Position numbers and translations under genes: made by a program. From Microbacterium oryzae (lineage in GTDB: Bacteria > Actinomycetota > Actinomycetes > Actinomycetales > Microbacteriaceae), in assembly GCF_009735645.1 (NCBI RefSeq), contig NZ_CP032550.1, positions 806,001 to 870,000 on the forward strand: DNA of 64,000 bases, in the 5' to 3' direction. Shown here piece after piece: positions 46,305 to 54,525 of this stretch. A model generated the notes under the pieces. The model had not been told where the DNA came from and searched no databases. It saw only the letters and a list, made by a program, of their open reading frames with translations. Position 1 is the first letter of the stretch. The number at the start of each line of letters is the position of its first letter.

Positions 46305-47144
46305 CTAGTCTCCCATGAGCGCGGAGCGCATCGCGGCCACCACCGCCGCCTCGTCGGGCAGCTCGGCCTCGACGTCGCCCGCGACGAACACGCGCACCTG
46401 CAGCACGGCCTGATGGAGCAGCATCCCGAGGCCCGAGTGCGCGGCGCCCGCGGGCCACGCCGCGGCGAGGGCCGAGGGCCAGGGCGCGTAGGCGGCGTCG
46501 AACAGCGTGCCGCCGGCTGCCGACAGGGCCTCGGCGTGCGCGGAGGGAAGCGCGGTGCCGCCCGGCAGGGTGGCCACGGTGAGGTCGACAGCGGTGTGCG
46601 CGGCGTCGAAGGACGCAGCGACGACCGCGATGCCTGCGCGCTCTCCGATCGCGACGAGCGGGGCGACGGCCCCCGGCCGACGCGCGACGACCTCGACCCG
46701 CTCCGCGCCCATCTCGCCGAGTGCGACGAGGGCCGAGGCGGCGGTGGCGCCCGCGCCCACGATGCGAGCGGTCGCGACAGCGGCGACGCCGAGCTCGTCC
46801 AGCGCGCGCACGATGCCGCCGACGTCGGTGTTGTACCCGTCCGGTGCGGCGAGCCGCTCGCCGTCCGCGCCGAAGGAGAGCGTGTTGACCGCTCCGGTGA
46901 GCTCCGCTCGGCGGCAGCGCCGGCCCGCCGCGCGGAACGCGCGGGCTTTGAGCGGCATGGTGACCGCGAGTCCGCGCCATCGGGCGTCGAGGGACGCGAG
47001 CGCGTCGGAGAACTCTCCCTCGCCGACGCGCCGCCGCTCGAAGGCCCAGTCGAGGCCCAGAGCGCGATACGCGGCGCCGTGCAGCTGCGGGGATCGGCTG
47101 TGTGCGATGGGGTCGCCCCACACCTCCAGACGGATGTCACTCAC
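46305..47144 (-). CDS. aroE: shikimate dehydrogenase family protein
   Basis: Reduces 3-dehydroshikimate with NADPH. The 279 residues have the substrate motif [16 protein letters not shown]; many AroE have Asn after the His, so the Gly is a small departure. The catalytic Lys is in [10 protein letters not shown]. The partner [11 protein letters not shown] and nucleotide-binding [11 protein letters not shown] (one glycine short of GAGGA) are also seen. The GTG start overlaps the mltG stop by 8 nt. Context in aroECKB supports a biosynthetic role. Confidence 0.92.
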   Translation of the reverse strand: MSDIRLEVWGDPIAHSRSPQLHGAAYRALGLDWAFERRRVGEGEFSDALASLDARWRGLAVTMPLKARAFRAAGRRCRRAELTGAVNTLSFGADGERLAAPDGYNTDVGGIVRALDELGVAAVATARIVGAGATAASALVALGEMGAERVEVVARRPGAVAPLVAIGERAGIAVVAASFDAAHTAVDLTVATLPGGTALPSAHAEALSAAGGTLFDAAYAPWPSALAAAWPAGAAHSGLGMLLHQAVLQVRVFVAGDVEAELPDEAAVVAAMRSALMGD

Positions 47145-48459
47145 AGTAGACGGCGTTCTCCTCGCTCGCGCGGCACCATTCCTGCAGGCGGGCGACGGCC
47201 GCCTCGTGCTCCTGGAGGGTGCTGGAGAACACCGTCTCCCCCGTCTCGAGGTTCACGGGCACGAAGTAGAGCCAGTCGCCGTCGGCCGGCGAGATCGCCG
47301 CGGCGATCGCCGCCTCGCCGGGCAGGCCGATCGGGCCGACCGGCATGCCCTCGTGCACGTACGTGTTGTACGGGTTGGCGGCGTCGGCGCGCTGCTCGTC
47401 GGTCGTCCACACCGTGTGCGTGCTGTCCGCCCCATACGCGACGGTCGCGTCGGACTGCAGGAGCATCCCCTCGTCCACGCGGTTGGCGAACACGCGCGCG
47501 ATCTTCGGCATGTCGGCCTCGCCGCCGGACTCGCGCTGGACGAGAGCGGCCATCGTGAGGATCTCGAAGCGGTTCTCCGGCGCCACGCCCTGCGCGTCGA
47601 GGCGCTCGAACATCTCGTCGACGAGCTGCTGGATCACGTCGTCTGCGGTCGCGTCGGGATCGAACGTGTAGGTCGCCGGGAACAGGAAGCCCTCGATGCT
47701 CGGCGCCTCCGCCGGCACGCCGAACCGCGTGTAGTCATCCGCGGCGGCCTGCAGGTCCTCCAGCGGGATGTCGGTGACCTCGGCGATGTTCGCCAGCGCG
47801 TCGGCGGCGAAGCTGCCCTCGGTGATGAGCACCGTGTTCTCGAGGCGCGACGCCGGGTCCTGGAGCGCGGCCAGAGCGGCCGCCGAGGTCATCTTCTGCT
47901 GCAGCCGGTAGACGCCGGGCTGCAGCCCGCCGTCGTCGTCGATCTCGATGAGGTGGCGGTAGAAGGAGTCCTCCTCGAGGGTGACGCCCGCATCGTGCAG
48001 CGTCTTCGAGATCGCCTGCCCGGTGTCGCCCTCGGCGATGGTCACCGTCGCCTCGCCGGTGGCCTCGCCCTCCTCGTAGTCGTGCGGGCCGTCCCAGCCG
48101 AGCGCCTCGGAGATGCGCTCTCCGTACGTGTTCCACGCCCACAGGGCGCCGGCGCCGGCCCCCGCCAGAAGCGCGAGCACGATGATCCCGGCGATGAGGC
48201 AGCCGGCGCGGCTCGTCCGGCGCTTGGCGGGCCGGTGCTCGTTCTCCGGCGTGAAGAGATCCTCGAGGCCCGCCGGACGGTGCTCGGGAACGGCCTGCGC
48301 CGCGGGCCGCTCGGCTGCGGGCTGCCCGGGCCGGGCCGCGCTCGCCACTTCGTGAGCGGCGGCGCTCGGCAGCTTCCGTCGGGCCTCCGCGGCGAGCTCC
48401 TGCTCGCGGCGCTCGCGGCGGGTGAGCTCGCGCTCGTCGGGATTCGAGGGATCGGACAT
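47137..48459 (-). CDS. mltG: endolytic murein transglycosylase MltG
   Basis: Cleaves nascent glycan strands and sets their length. The 440 residues have a cytoplasmic, charged N-terminus, one membrane helix (about 88-112, LIAGIIVLALLAGAGAGALWAW), a LysM-like segment, and the YceG domain. The catalytic glutamate is in LVQRESGG (about residue 309), followed by ARVFANRVDEGMLLQSDATVAYG. It sits between ruvX and aroE, the usual actinobacterial order. Confidence 0.94.
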   Translation of the reverse strand: MSDPSNPDERELTRRERREQELAAEARRKLPSAAAHEVASAARPGQPAAERPAAQAVPEHRPAGLEDLFTPENEHRPAKRRTSRAGCLIAGIIVLALLAGAGAGALWAWNTYGERISEALGWDGPHDYEEGEATGEATVTIAEGDTGQAISKTLHDAGVTLEEDSFYRHLIEIDDDGGLQPGVYRLQQKMTSAAALAALQDPASRLENTVLITEGSFAADALANIAEVTDIPLEDLQAAADDYTRFGVPAEAPSIEGFLFPATYTFDPDATADDVIQQLVDEMFERLDAQGVAPENRFEILTMAALVQRESGGEADMPKIARVFANRVDEGMLLQSDATVAYGADSTHTVWTTDEQRADAANPYNTYVHEGMPVGPIGLPGEAAIAAAISPADGDWLYFVPVNLETGETVFSSTLQEHEAAVARLQEWCRASEENAVYCE

Positions 48460-48468
48460 GCGTGTGCC

Positions 48469-48936
48469 TTACTCCAAACCGGTGCCGACGAGGATGCCGG
48501 GCGCGGCCCCCGTCTGCTTCTCCGTGTCGACGGCGTGCTGCAGCAGCACGACCGCGGCGACCTGATCGACGATGCCGCGCGACCCCTTCTGCGACCGCCC
48601 GGACTGGCGCAGCGCCGCGTGCGCGCTCACCGTGCTGAGCCGCTCGTCGACCATGCGCACGGGCGCCGACTGCGCACGCGTGAGCTCGTCGGCGAAGTCC
48701 CGCGCGTCCTGGGTGGACGGCGTGTCGTCGCCGCGCATGTTGAGCGGCAGGCCCACGACGAGCTCCAGCGGCTCGTGCGCGGCGGCCAGCTCGACGATGC
48801 GCGCGATCGATCGCTCATCGCGCGGCACCGTCTCCACCGGGACGGCGAGCATGCCGTCGCGGTCGCACCGCGCGACGCCGACCCGGGCCTTGCCCACGTC
48901 GACGCCGAGGCGCACACCGCGGCGGAAGCCGGTCAT
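48469..48936 (-). CDS. ruvX: RuvX/YqgF putative Holliday junction resolvase
   Basis: A 155-residue RNase H-fold nuclease. LGVDVGKARVGVA supplies the first acidic residue, LVVGLPLNMRGDD the middle, and DERLSTVSA and DQVAAVVLLQ the C-terminal acids. Family members process the 5' end of pre-16S rRNA and may cleave junctions. The ATG overlaps the alaS stop by 4 nt. Confidence 0.94.
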   Translation of the reverse strand: MTGFRRGVRLGVDVGKARVGVARCDRDGMLAVPVETVPRDERSIARIVELAAAHEPLELVVGLPLNMRGDDTPSTQDARDFADELTRAQSAPVRMVDERLSTVSAHAALRQSGRSQKGSRGIVDQVAAVVLLQHAVDTEKQTGAAPGILVGTGLE

Positions 48937-51593
48937 GCAGCCGCCAGGCCGGTGCGGATGGCCGCGAGCGCGGCGGGCACGGCGGTCGCGTCGGTGCCGC
49001 CGCCCTGCGCCATGTCGTCGCGCCCGCCGCCGCCACCGCCGAGGGCCGACGCCGCGGCCTTCGCGAGGGCGCCGGCCTTCGCGCCGGCGCCGCGTGCGGC
49101 CTCGTTCGTCGCGACGATCACCACGGGGCGCCCCGCCACCTCGCCCGCGAGGGCGACGACGGCCGCGTCGGACCCGAGCCGCTCGCGCACCTGCGTGACG
49201 AGCGCGCGGACGTCGTCCTGCGATCCGACCGCACCGAGCGATTCCGCGACGAGGCGCACCGCGCCTACCCGCGCCGCACTCTCGGCGAGGGCCGGCACGC
49301 GCTCGGCCAGCGCCTTGGCCTCGTACTGCGCGATGCGCTTCTCCGCGGCCTTGAGGCTCGCCGCCAGCTCGGCGACGCGGGTGGGGAGCTGCTCGCGCGG
49401 GGTCTTCAGCGCCGCGGTGAGCTCGTTCACGAGCGCGCGCTCCGCGGTCAGCTCGCGGAAGGCGTCGAGACCTACGAGGGCCTCCACACGGCGGTTCGAC
49501 GCGCCGACCGACGACTCGCCGGTGATGGAGATCAGCCCGATCTCGGCCGAGGTCGACACGTGGGTGCCGCCGCAGAGCTCGCGCGACCACGGCCCGCCGA
49601 TGTCGACCATCCGCACGCGGTCGCCGTACTTCTCGCCGAACAGGGCCATCGCGCCGGCGGCCTTCGCCTCCTCGAGCGTCAGCACGCGCGTGGTGACCTC
49701 GAGGTTGTCGCGCACGGCGTTGTTGGCGATCTCCTCGATCTCGCTGCGGGTGGCCGAGCTGAGCGGCTGTCCCCAGGTGAAGTCGAAGCGCAGGTAGCCG
49801 GCGCGATTGAGCGACCCGGCCTGCGTCGCGCCCTTGCCGAGCGTGTCGCGGAGGGCGGCGTGGACGAGGTGGGTGGCGGAGTGCGCCTGCGTCGCCGCGC
49901 GGCGGTTCGCCGCGTCGACGACCGTGGTCGCCGGCTGACCGACGCCCACCTCACCGCGCGTGACCTCGACCGTGTGGCTCACGAGCCCGGGCACGGGGCG
50001 CTGCACGTCGAGCACCTCGAGCTCGAAGCCCGGTCCGACGATGGCGCCCCTGTCGGCCACCTGGCCGCCCGACTCCGCGTACAGCGACGTCTCGGCGAGG
50101 ATGATCTCGGCGATCTGCCCCTGCGTGGCGCTCGTCCGGCTCTCGCCGTCGACGAGCACGCCGAGCACGCTCGACTGCGTCTCGAGGTCGGTGTAGCCCG
50201 TGAACTCGGTCTCGCCGAGCGCGCGGAACTCGCGGTACACGCCGACGTCGGCGATCGCGCGCTTGCGGGAGCGGGCGTCGGCCTTCGCGCGCTGCTTCTG
50301 CTCCTGCATGAGGCCGTCGAACGCGTCGCGGTCGACGCCGAGGCCGGCCTCCTCCGCGATCTCGAGGGTGAGGTCGATGGGGAAGCCGTAGGTGTCGTGG
50401 AGGAGGAACGCCTCGGGACCGGCGAGGGTGGCGCCCCCCGAGGCCTTGGTCTTGGCCACGGCGGTGTCGAGGATGGTCGAGCCCGCCGTGAGCGTGCGCA
50501 GGAACGTCTCCTCCTCCGCGAACGCGTAGGACGAGATGCGCTGCCAGTCCTGCTCGACGACCGGGTAGCCCTCCTTCATGGCGTCGCGCGACGCCTCGAA
50601 CAGCGCGGGGAACGTGGCTTCCTCGACCCCGAGCAGGCGCATCGAGCGCACGGTGCGGCGCATGAGGCGGCGCAGGATGTACCCGCGGCCCTCGTTGGAG
50701 GGCGTGACGCCGTCGCTGAGGAGCATGAGCGATGAGCGCACGTGGTCCGCGATCACGCGGAAGCGCACGTCGTCGCCCTGGTCGGCGCCGTAGCGGCGGC
50801 CGGAGAGCTCGACGGCGCGGTCGAGGACCGGCCGGACCTGGTCGGTCTCGTACATGTTCTCGACGCCCTGCTTGAGGAACGCCACGCGCTCGAGGCCCAT
50901 GCCGGTGTCGATGTTCTTCTTCGGCAGCTCGCCGACGATGTCGAACTCCGTCTTCGAGCGCACGTTGGTGATGGAGTTCTGCATGAACACGAGGTTCCAG
51001 ATCTCCAGGAAGCGCCCGTCGTCGACGGCGGGTCCCCCGTCGCGCCCGTAGGCCGGGCCGCGGTCGACGTAGATCTCGGAGCAGGGGCCGGCGGGGCCCG
51101 GCTGACCCGTGGTCCAGAAGTTGTCGGCACGTCCGAGCCGCTGGATGCGCTCGGCGGGGATCCCGGCGATCTTCCGCCACAGCGCGGCGGCCTCGTCGTC
51201 ATCCTCGTACACCGTCACCCACAGATCGCGCTCGGCGAACCCGAGGCCGCCATCCGCCTCGCTGGAGGTGAGGAGCTCCCACGCGTAGGAGATCGCACCC
51301 TCCTTGAAGTAGTCGCCGAACGACCAGTTGCCGAGCATCTGGAAGAACGTGCCGTGACGGGCGGTCTTCCCGACCTCCTCGATGTCGTTCGTGCGGATGC
51401 ACTTCTGCACGTCGGCCGCGCGCGCGTACGGCGCGGGCACCACGCCGGTGAGGTACGGGATGAACGGCACCATGCCGGCGATCGTGAACATGATCGACGG
51501 GTCGTCGCTCACGAGCGACGCCGAGGGCACGATGGTGTGGTCGTTCTTCTCGAAGTAGTCGAGGTAGCGCTGCGCGATCTCCGCGGTCTTCAT
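48933..51593 (-). CDS. alaS: alanyl-tRNA synthetase
   Basis: An 886-residue class II synthetase. The N-terminal catalytic domain has [10 protein letters not shown] and motif 2 [21 protein letters not shown]-like residues. The editing domain has [11 protein letters not shown] (about 568) and CGGTHVS (about 673), the zinc-binding HxxxH and CxxxH. The C-terminal C-Ala domain is Ala/Gly-rich and includes [15 protein letters not shown]. It follows the small membrane protein gene, and ruvX starts inside its stop. Confidence 0.98.
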   Translation of the reverse strand: [886 protein letters not shown]

Positions 51594-51663
51594 GAGGAGG
51601 GAAACGTCCTTCGGTGTACGTGCGAAAGCGGCCGCCGGTCGGGCGGCCGCAGGAGTGTGAGGG

Positions 51664-51852
51664 TCAGGCGGGCTCGTCGCCGTCGTGCCGGGCGGCCTCG
51701 GCGTAGTACGCGTCGGACATGCGGTCGGCGAACTCGTCGATCCGCCGGTCGATGGACGCCAGCAGCTCGTGTCCGCGCGGGTCCTTGTTCAGGAGGTGCC
51801 CGACGACGAGGCCTCCGACGAGCCCCAGCAGGAACCACAGCAGCTTCTTCAT
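51664..51852 (-). CDS. small single-pass membrane protein between rpsD and alaS
   Basis: A 62-residue protein of unknown function. It has a positive start MKK, one membrane helix LLWFLLGLVGGLVVGHLL (residues 4-21) and a charged C-terminal half with RIDEFADRMSDAYYAEAARHD, predicted amphipathic. The ATG at 51852 has GGATGA just upstream. The frame extends to 51960 without a ribosome site. Small genes of this kind are common before alaS in Microbacteriaceae; no function is known to me. Confidence 0.78.
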   Translation of the reverse strand: MKKLLWFLLGLVGGLVVGHLLNKDPRGHELLASIDRRIDEFADRMSDAYYAEAARHDGDEPA

Positions 51853-51944
51853 GTCATCCGTCCTCGCGCCCGTCGCGTGTGTCGGCGCCGCACGCGACGC
51901 GCAGCGCCATCCCATCCTAGGGCGCAACGTCGGCGGAGAAGCGA

Positions 51945-51977
51945 GAGGGCGCCGGGGCACGAAGCCCCGACGCCCTC
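51945..51977 (-). terminator. hairpin terminator after rpsD
   Basis: A 14-bp inverted repeat (51945-51958 against 51964-51977, one mismatch, 5-nt loop) lies 22 nt past the rpsD stop codon and upstream of the small membrane protein. Confidence 0.75.
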
Positions 51978-51999
51978 CCGCGCGTATCGCGATGTGCGA

Positions 52000-52629
52000 T
52001 CAGCGCGCCGCGTAGTACTCGACGACGAGCTGGACTTCACAGGTGACCGGCACCTCGACGCGCTTCGGGCGACGCACGAGCTTCGCCTGGAGCTTGTCGA
52101 GGTCGACCTCGAGGTAGCCGGGGACGTTCGGCAGGACCTCGGCGTGACCGCCGGCGGCCGCGACCTGGAACGGCTCGAGCGCCTCGCTCTTGGCCTTGAC
52201 CTCGATCGTCTGACCCGGCTTCACCCGGAACGACGGACGGTCGACGATGTTGCCGTCGACGGTGATGTGACGGTGCACGACGAACTGGCGGGCCTGCGCG
52301 GTGGTGCGGGCGAAGCCCGAACGCAGCACGAGCGCGTCCAGACGCATCTCGAGGAGCTCGACGAGGTTCTCACCCGTCAGGCCGTCCTGGCGACGCGCCT
52401 CGTTGAAGGCGATGCGGAGCTGCTTCTCGCGGATGCCGTACTGCTCGCGGAGACGCTGCTTCTCACGCAGACGGACGGCGTAGTCGCTGTCGGCCTTGCG
52501 CTTGGTGCGGCCGTGCTGGCCGGGGCCGTAGGGGCGCTTCTCGAGGTAGCGCGCGGCCTTCGGGGTGAGCGCGACGCCGAGCGCGCGCGACAGGCGGACC
52601 TTGCGGCGGTCCTGGGACTTGGTGACCAT
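52000..52629 (-). CDS. rpsD: 30S ribosomal protein S4
   Basis: A 209-residue primary 16S rRNA-binding protein. It begins VTKSQDRRKVRLSRALGVAL and has the RPYGPGQHGRTKRK segment and the S4 domain (about 97-160) with RLDALVLRSGFARTTAQARQ and VDRPSFRVKPGQ. It lacks N-terminal zinc cysteines. It is monocistronic here, outside the usual alpha operon, with its own promoter, leader peptide and terminator. The ribosome site is AAAGGAAACC. Confidence 0.97.
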   Translation of the reverse strand: MVTKSQDRRKVRLSRALGVALTPKAARYLEKRPYGPGQHGRTKRKADSDYAVRLREKQRLREQYGIREKQLRIAFNEARRQDGLTGENLVELLEMRLDALVLRSGFARTTAQARQFVVHRHITVDGNIVDRPSFRVKPGQTIEVKAKSEALEPFQVAAAGGHAEVLPNVPGYLEVDLDKLQAKLVRRPKRVEVPVTCEVQLVVEYYAAR

Positions 52630-52638
52630 GGTTTCCTT

Positions 52639-52677
52639 TCACGTGGCCGCGGATGTCGCGGACACACGGACGTACAT
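52639..52677 (-). CDS. putative 12-residue leader peptide upstream of rpsD
   Basis: An ATG at 52677 with GGAGAAG seven bases upstream opens a frame MYVRVSATSAAT, whose TGA lies 9 nt before the rpsD start and immediately before the rpsD ribosome site. Ribosomes finishing it would sit on the rpsD initiation region, so it could couple or gate S4 translation. It is too short to judge by composition. Confidence 0.4.
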   Translation of the reverse strand: MYVRVSATSAAT

Positions 52678-52758
52678 CGCTCTTCTCCCGTTGGGGGCGT
52701 ACGCCGGACTGCCCGAAGGAACTGCGAAGAGGGATGTGCCCGGATTTCGAGCCGATTC

Positions 52759-52764
52759 AGCCTA
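52759..52764 (-). promoter_or_regulatory. probable rpsD promoter, extended -10
   Basis: TGATAGGCT on the minus strand fits an extended -10 (TGn plus TAGGCT). It would start the rpsD mRNA near 52751, with a leader of about 120 nt. The -35 is poor, as expected for an extended -10. Confidence 0.45.
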
Positions 52765-52853
52765 TCAGACCGGCGCTCCCCGGCCGCCGAGGCGGCTCCC
52801 AGCAGCGGATGGCGTCGGCCGGCCATCCGCAGAGCCGTCAGTCCTCAGAGCCG

Positions 52854-54200
52854 TCAGCCCTCGAGGATGCGGCGGATCCGCTCGAGGCGGGCGGACACCT
52901 CGCGCTCGCCGCCGTGCTGCGTGGGCTCGTAGTAACGCGTGCCGACGAGCTCATCGGGCAGGTACTGCTGCGGCACCACGCCGACGTCGCTGTCGTGCGG
53001 GTAGCGGTAGCCCTTGCCGTGCCCCAGCCGCTTCGCCCCCGCGTAGTGCGCATCCCGCAGGTGCTTGGGGACCGGCCCCATCCGCCCGGCCTTCACGTCG
53101 GCGATCGCAGCGCCGATCGCGCGGTACGCGGCGTTGGACTTGGCGGCGGTCGCGAGATAGATGGTCGCCTCGGCGAGCGGGATGCGCCCCTCCGGCATGC
53201 CGATGAACGCGACGGCGTCGGCGGCGGCCACGGCGATCTGCAGCGCCTGCGGGTCGGCGAGGCCGATGTCCTCGGCGGCGTGCACCACCAGGCGCCGCGC
53301 GATGAAACGCGGATCCTCGCCGGCTTCGATCATGCGGGCGAGGTAGTGCACGGCGGCGTCGGGATCGGAGCCGCGGATGGACTTGATGAACGCGCTGATG
53401 ACGTCGTAGTGCTCGTCGCCCTGCCGGTCGTAGCGCAGGAGCGCGCGGTCCACGGCCTGGGCGACATGGTCCGCCGTCACCAGGGCGGGCTCGCCCTCGC
53501 TCTCCTCCTCGGCGTCGCCTGCGATCTCGGACGCCGCGACCCCCGCGCTCGCCTCGAGGGCGGTGAGCGCGCGCCGGGCGTCGCCGGAGGCGAGCTGGAT
53601 GAGCGCCGCGCGCGCCTCCGGTGCGAGCGACACCGCGCCCGCGAGGCCGCGCGCGTCGGATACCGCCCGGTCGATGAGGGCGCCGAGATCGTCGTCGGTG
53701 AGGGGCTGCAGGGTGAGCAGGAGCGATCGCGAGAGCAGCGACGAGATGACCGAGAACGAGGGGTTCTCGGTGGTGGCCGCGATGAGGATGACCCAGCCGT
53801 TCTCCACGCCGGGCAGCAGCGCGTCCTGCTGGGCCTTGGTGAAGCGGTGGATCTCGTCGAGGAAGAGGATGGTCGACTGGCCGTAGAGGTCTCGCTGGTT
53901 CAGCGCCTCCTGCATGACCTCGCGCACGTCCTTCACCCCCGCGGTGATCGCGGACAGCTCGACGAAGCGTCGTCCCGACGAGCGCGCGATCGCCTGGGCG
54001 AGCGTGGTCTTGCCGGTGCCGGGCGGGCCCCACAGGATCACGGAGACGGTGCCCGGCTTGGTGCCGTTGGGGTCCGCCAGCGCGACGATGGGCGAGCCCG
54101 GACGCAGCAGATGCGCCTGACCGGCGACCTCGTCCAGCGACGTCGGGCGCATGCGCACGGCGAGCGGCGTCTGCCCTTGGAAGAGCGCGGCGGAGGTCAT
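52854..54200 (-). CDS. rarA: replication-associated recombination protein RarA
   Basis: A 448-residue AAA+ ATPase of the MgsA/RarA/WRNIP1 family that acts at stalled forks and ssDNA gaps. It has [23 protein letters not shown], Walker [10 protein letters not shown], Walker [12 protein letters not shown], sensor 1 ATTENPSF, and an arginine finger in SRSLLL. The C-terminal oligomerisation domain has [15 protein letters not shown] [26 protein letters not shown] and [13 protein letters not shown] [11 protein letters not shown]. It has an insertion of acidic residues (EEESEGE) near 235. Confidence 0.95.
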   Translation of the reverse strand: MTSAALFQGQTPLAVRMRPTSLDEVAGQAHLLRPGSPIVALADPNGTKPGTVSVILWGPPGTGKTTLAQAIARSSGRRFVELSAITAGVKDVREVMQEALNQRDLYGQSTILFLDEIHRFTKAQQDALLPGVENGWVILIAATTENPSFSVISSLLSRSLLLTLQPLTDDDLGALIDRAVSDARGLAGAVSLAPEARAALIQLASGDARRALTALEASAGVAASEIAGDAEEESEGEPALVTADHVAQAVDRALLRYDRQGDEHYDVISAFIKSIRGSDPDAAVHYLARMIEAGEDPRFIARRLVVHAAEDIGLADPQALQIAVAAADAVAFIGMPEGRIPLAEATIYLATAAKSNAAYRAIGAAIADVKAGRMGPVPKHLRDAHYAGAKRLGHGKGYRYPHDSDVGVVPQQYLPDELVGTRYYEPTQHGGEREVSARLERIRRILEG

Positions 54201-54525
54201 CTCTCCAGGCTAGTCGGCGCCTCCGACGCCGGGCTGGATGGCCGTGCCAGCTCCGCGAGCTGCTCGCGCATGCCCGCGAATGCTTCATATCGATGAAGCG
54301 CTCCTCGCCGACGGAGCCACGGAGGCGCTCGCGGTGCGAGCACTGCCGGATCGCCCGCGCGCGGTCGCCCTCGAGCGGAGGAGGTGTCACGGCCGAGCGG
54401 ATCGAGTGCGGCCAGGAGCGGGACGGCGGAATGAATCGCACTCCACCGCTGACCTGAGCGACCGCGCGTACTAGGCTGGGCGCGTCCTGTTCCCCTCCCG
54501 CGGACCCCCGCGCAAGGAGATTCCC
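54201..54525. other. 325-nt divergent intergenic region
   Basis: It lies between divergent rarA and the DUF349 gene. It holds a perfect inverted repeat GCTTCAT-ATCG-ATGAAGC (54282-54299), AT-rich for this genome, that could be an operator. A possible plus-strand promoter has CTGACC and TAGGCT separated by 17 nt near 54452-54480. The DUF349 ribosome site is AAGGAGA. A short open frame at 54238-54474 has no ribosome site and was not accepted. Confidence 0.5.

Noticed and set aside
54238..54474. 78-codon plus-strand open frame before the DUF349 gene
   Set aside because: No ribosome site, no recognisable features, and it overlaps the palindrome and the probable promoter.
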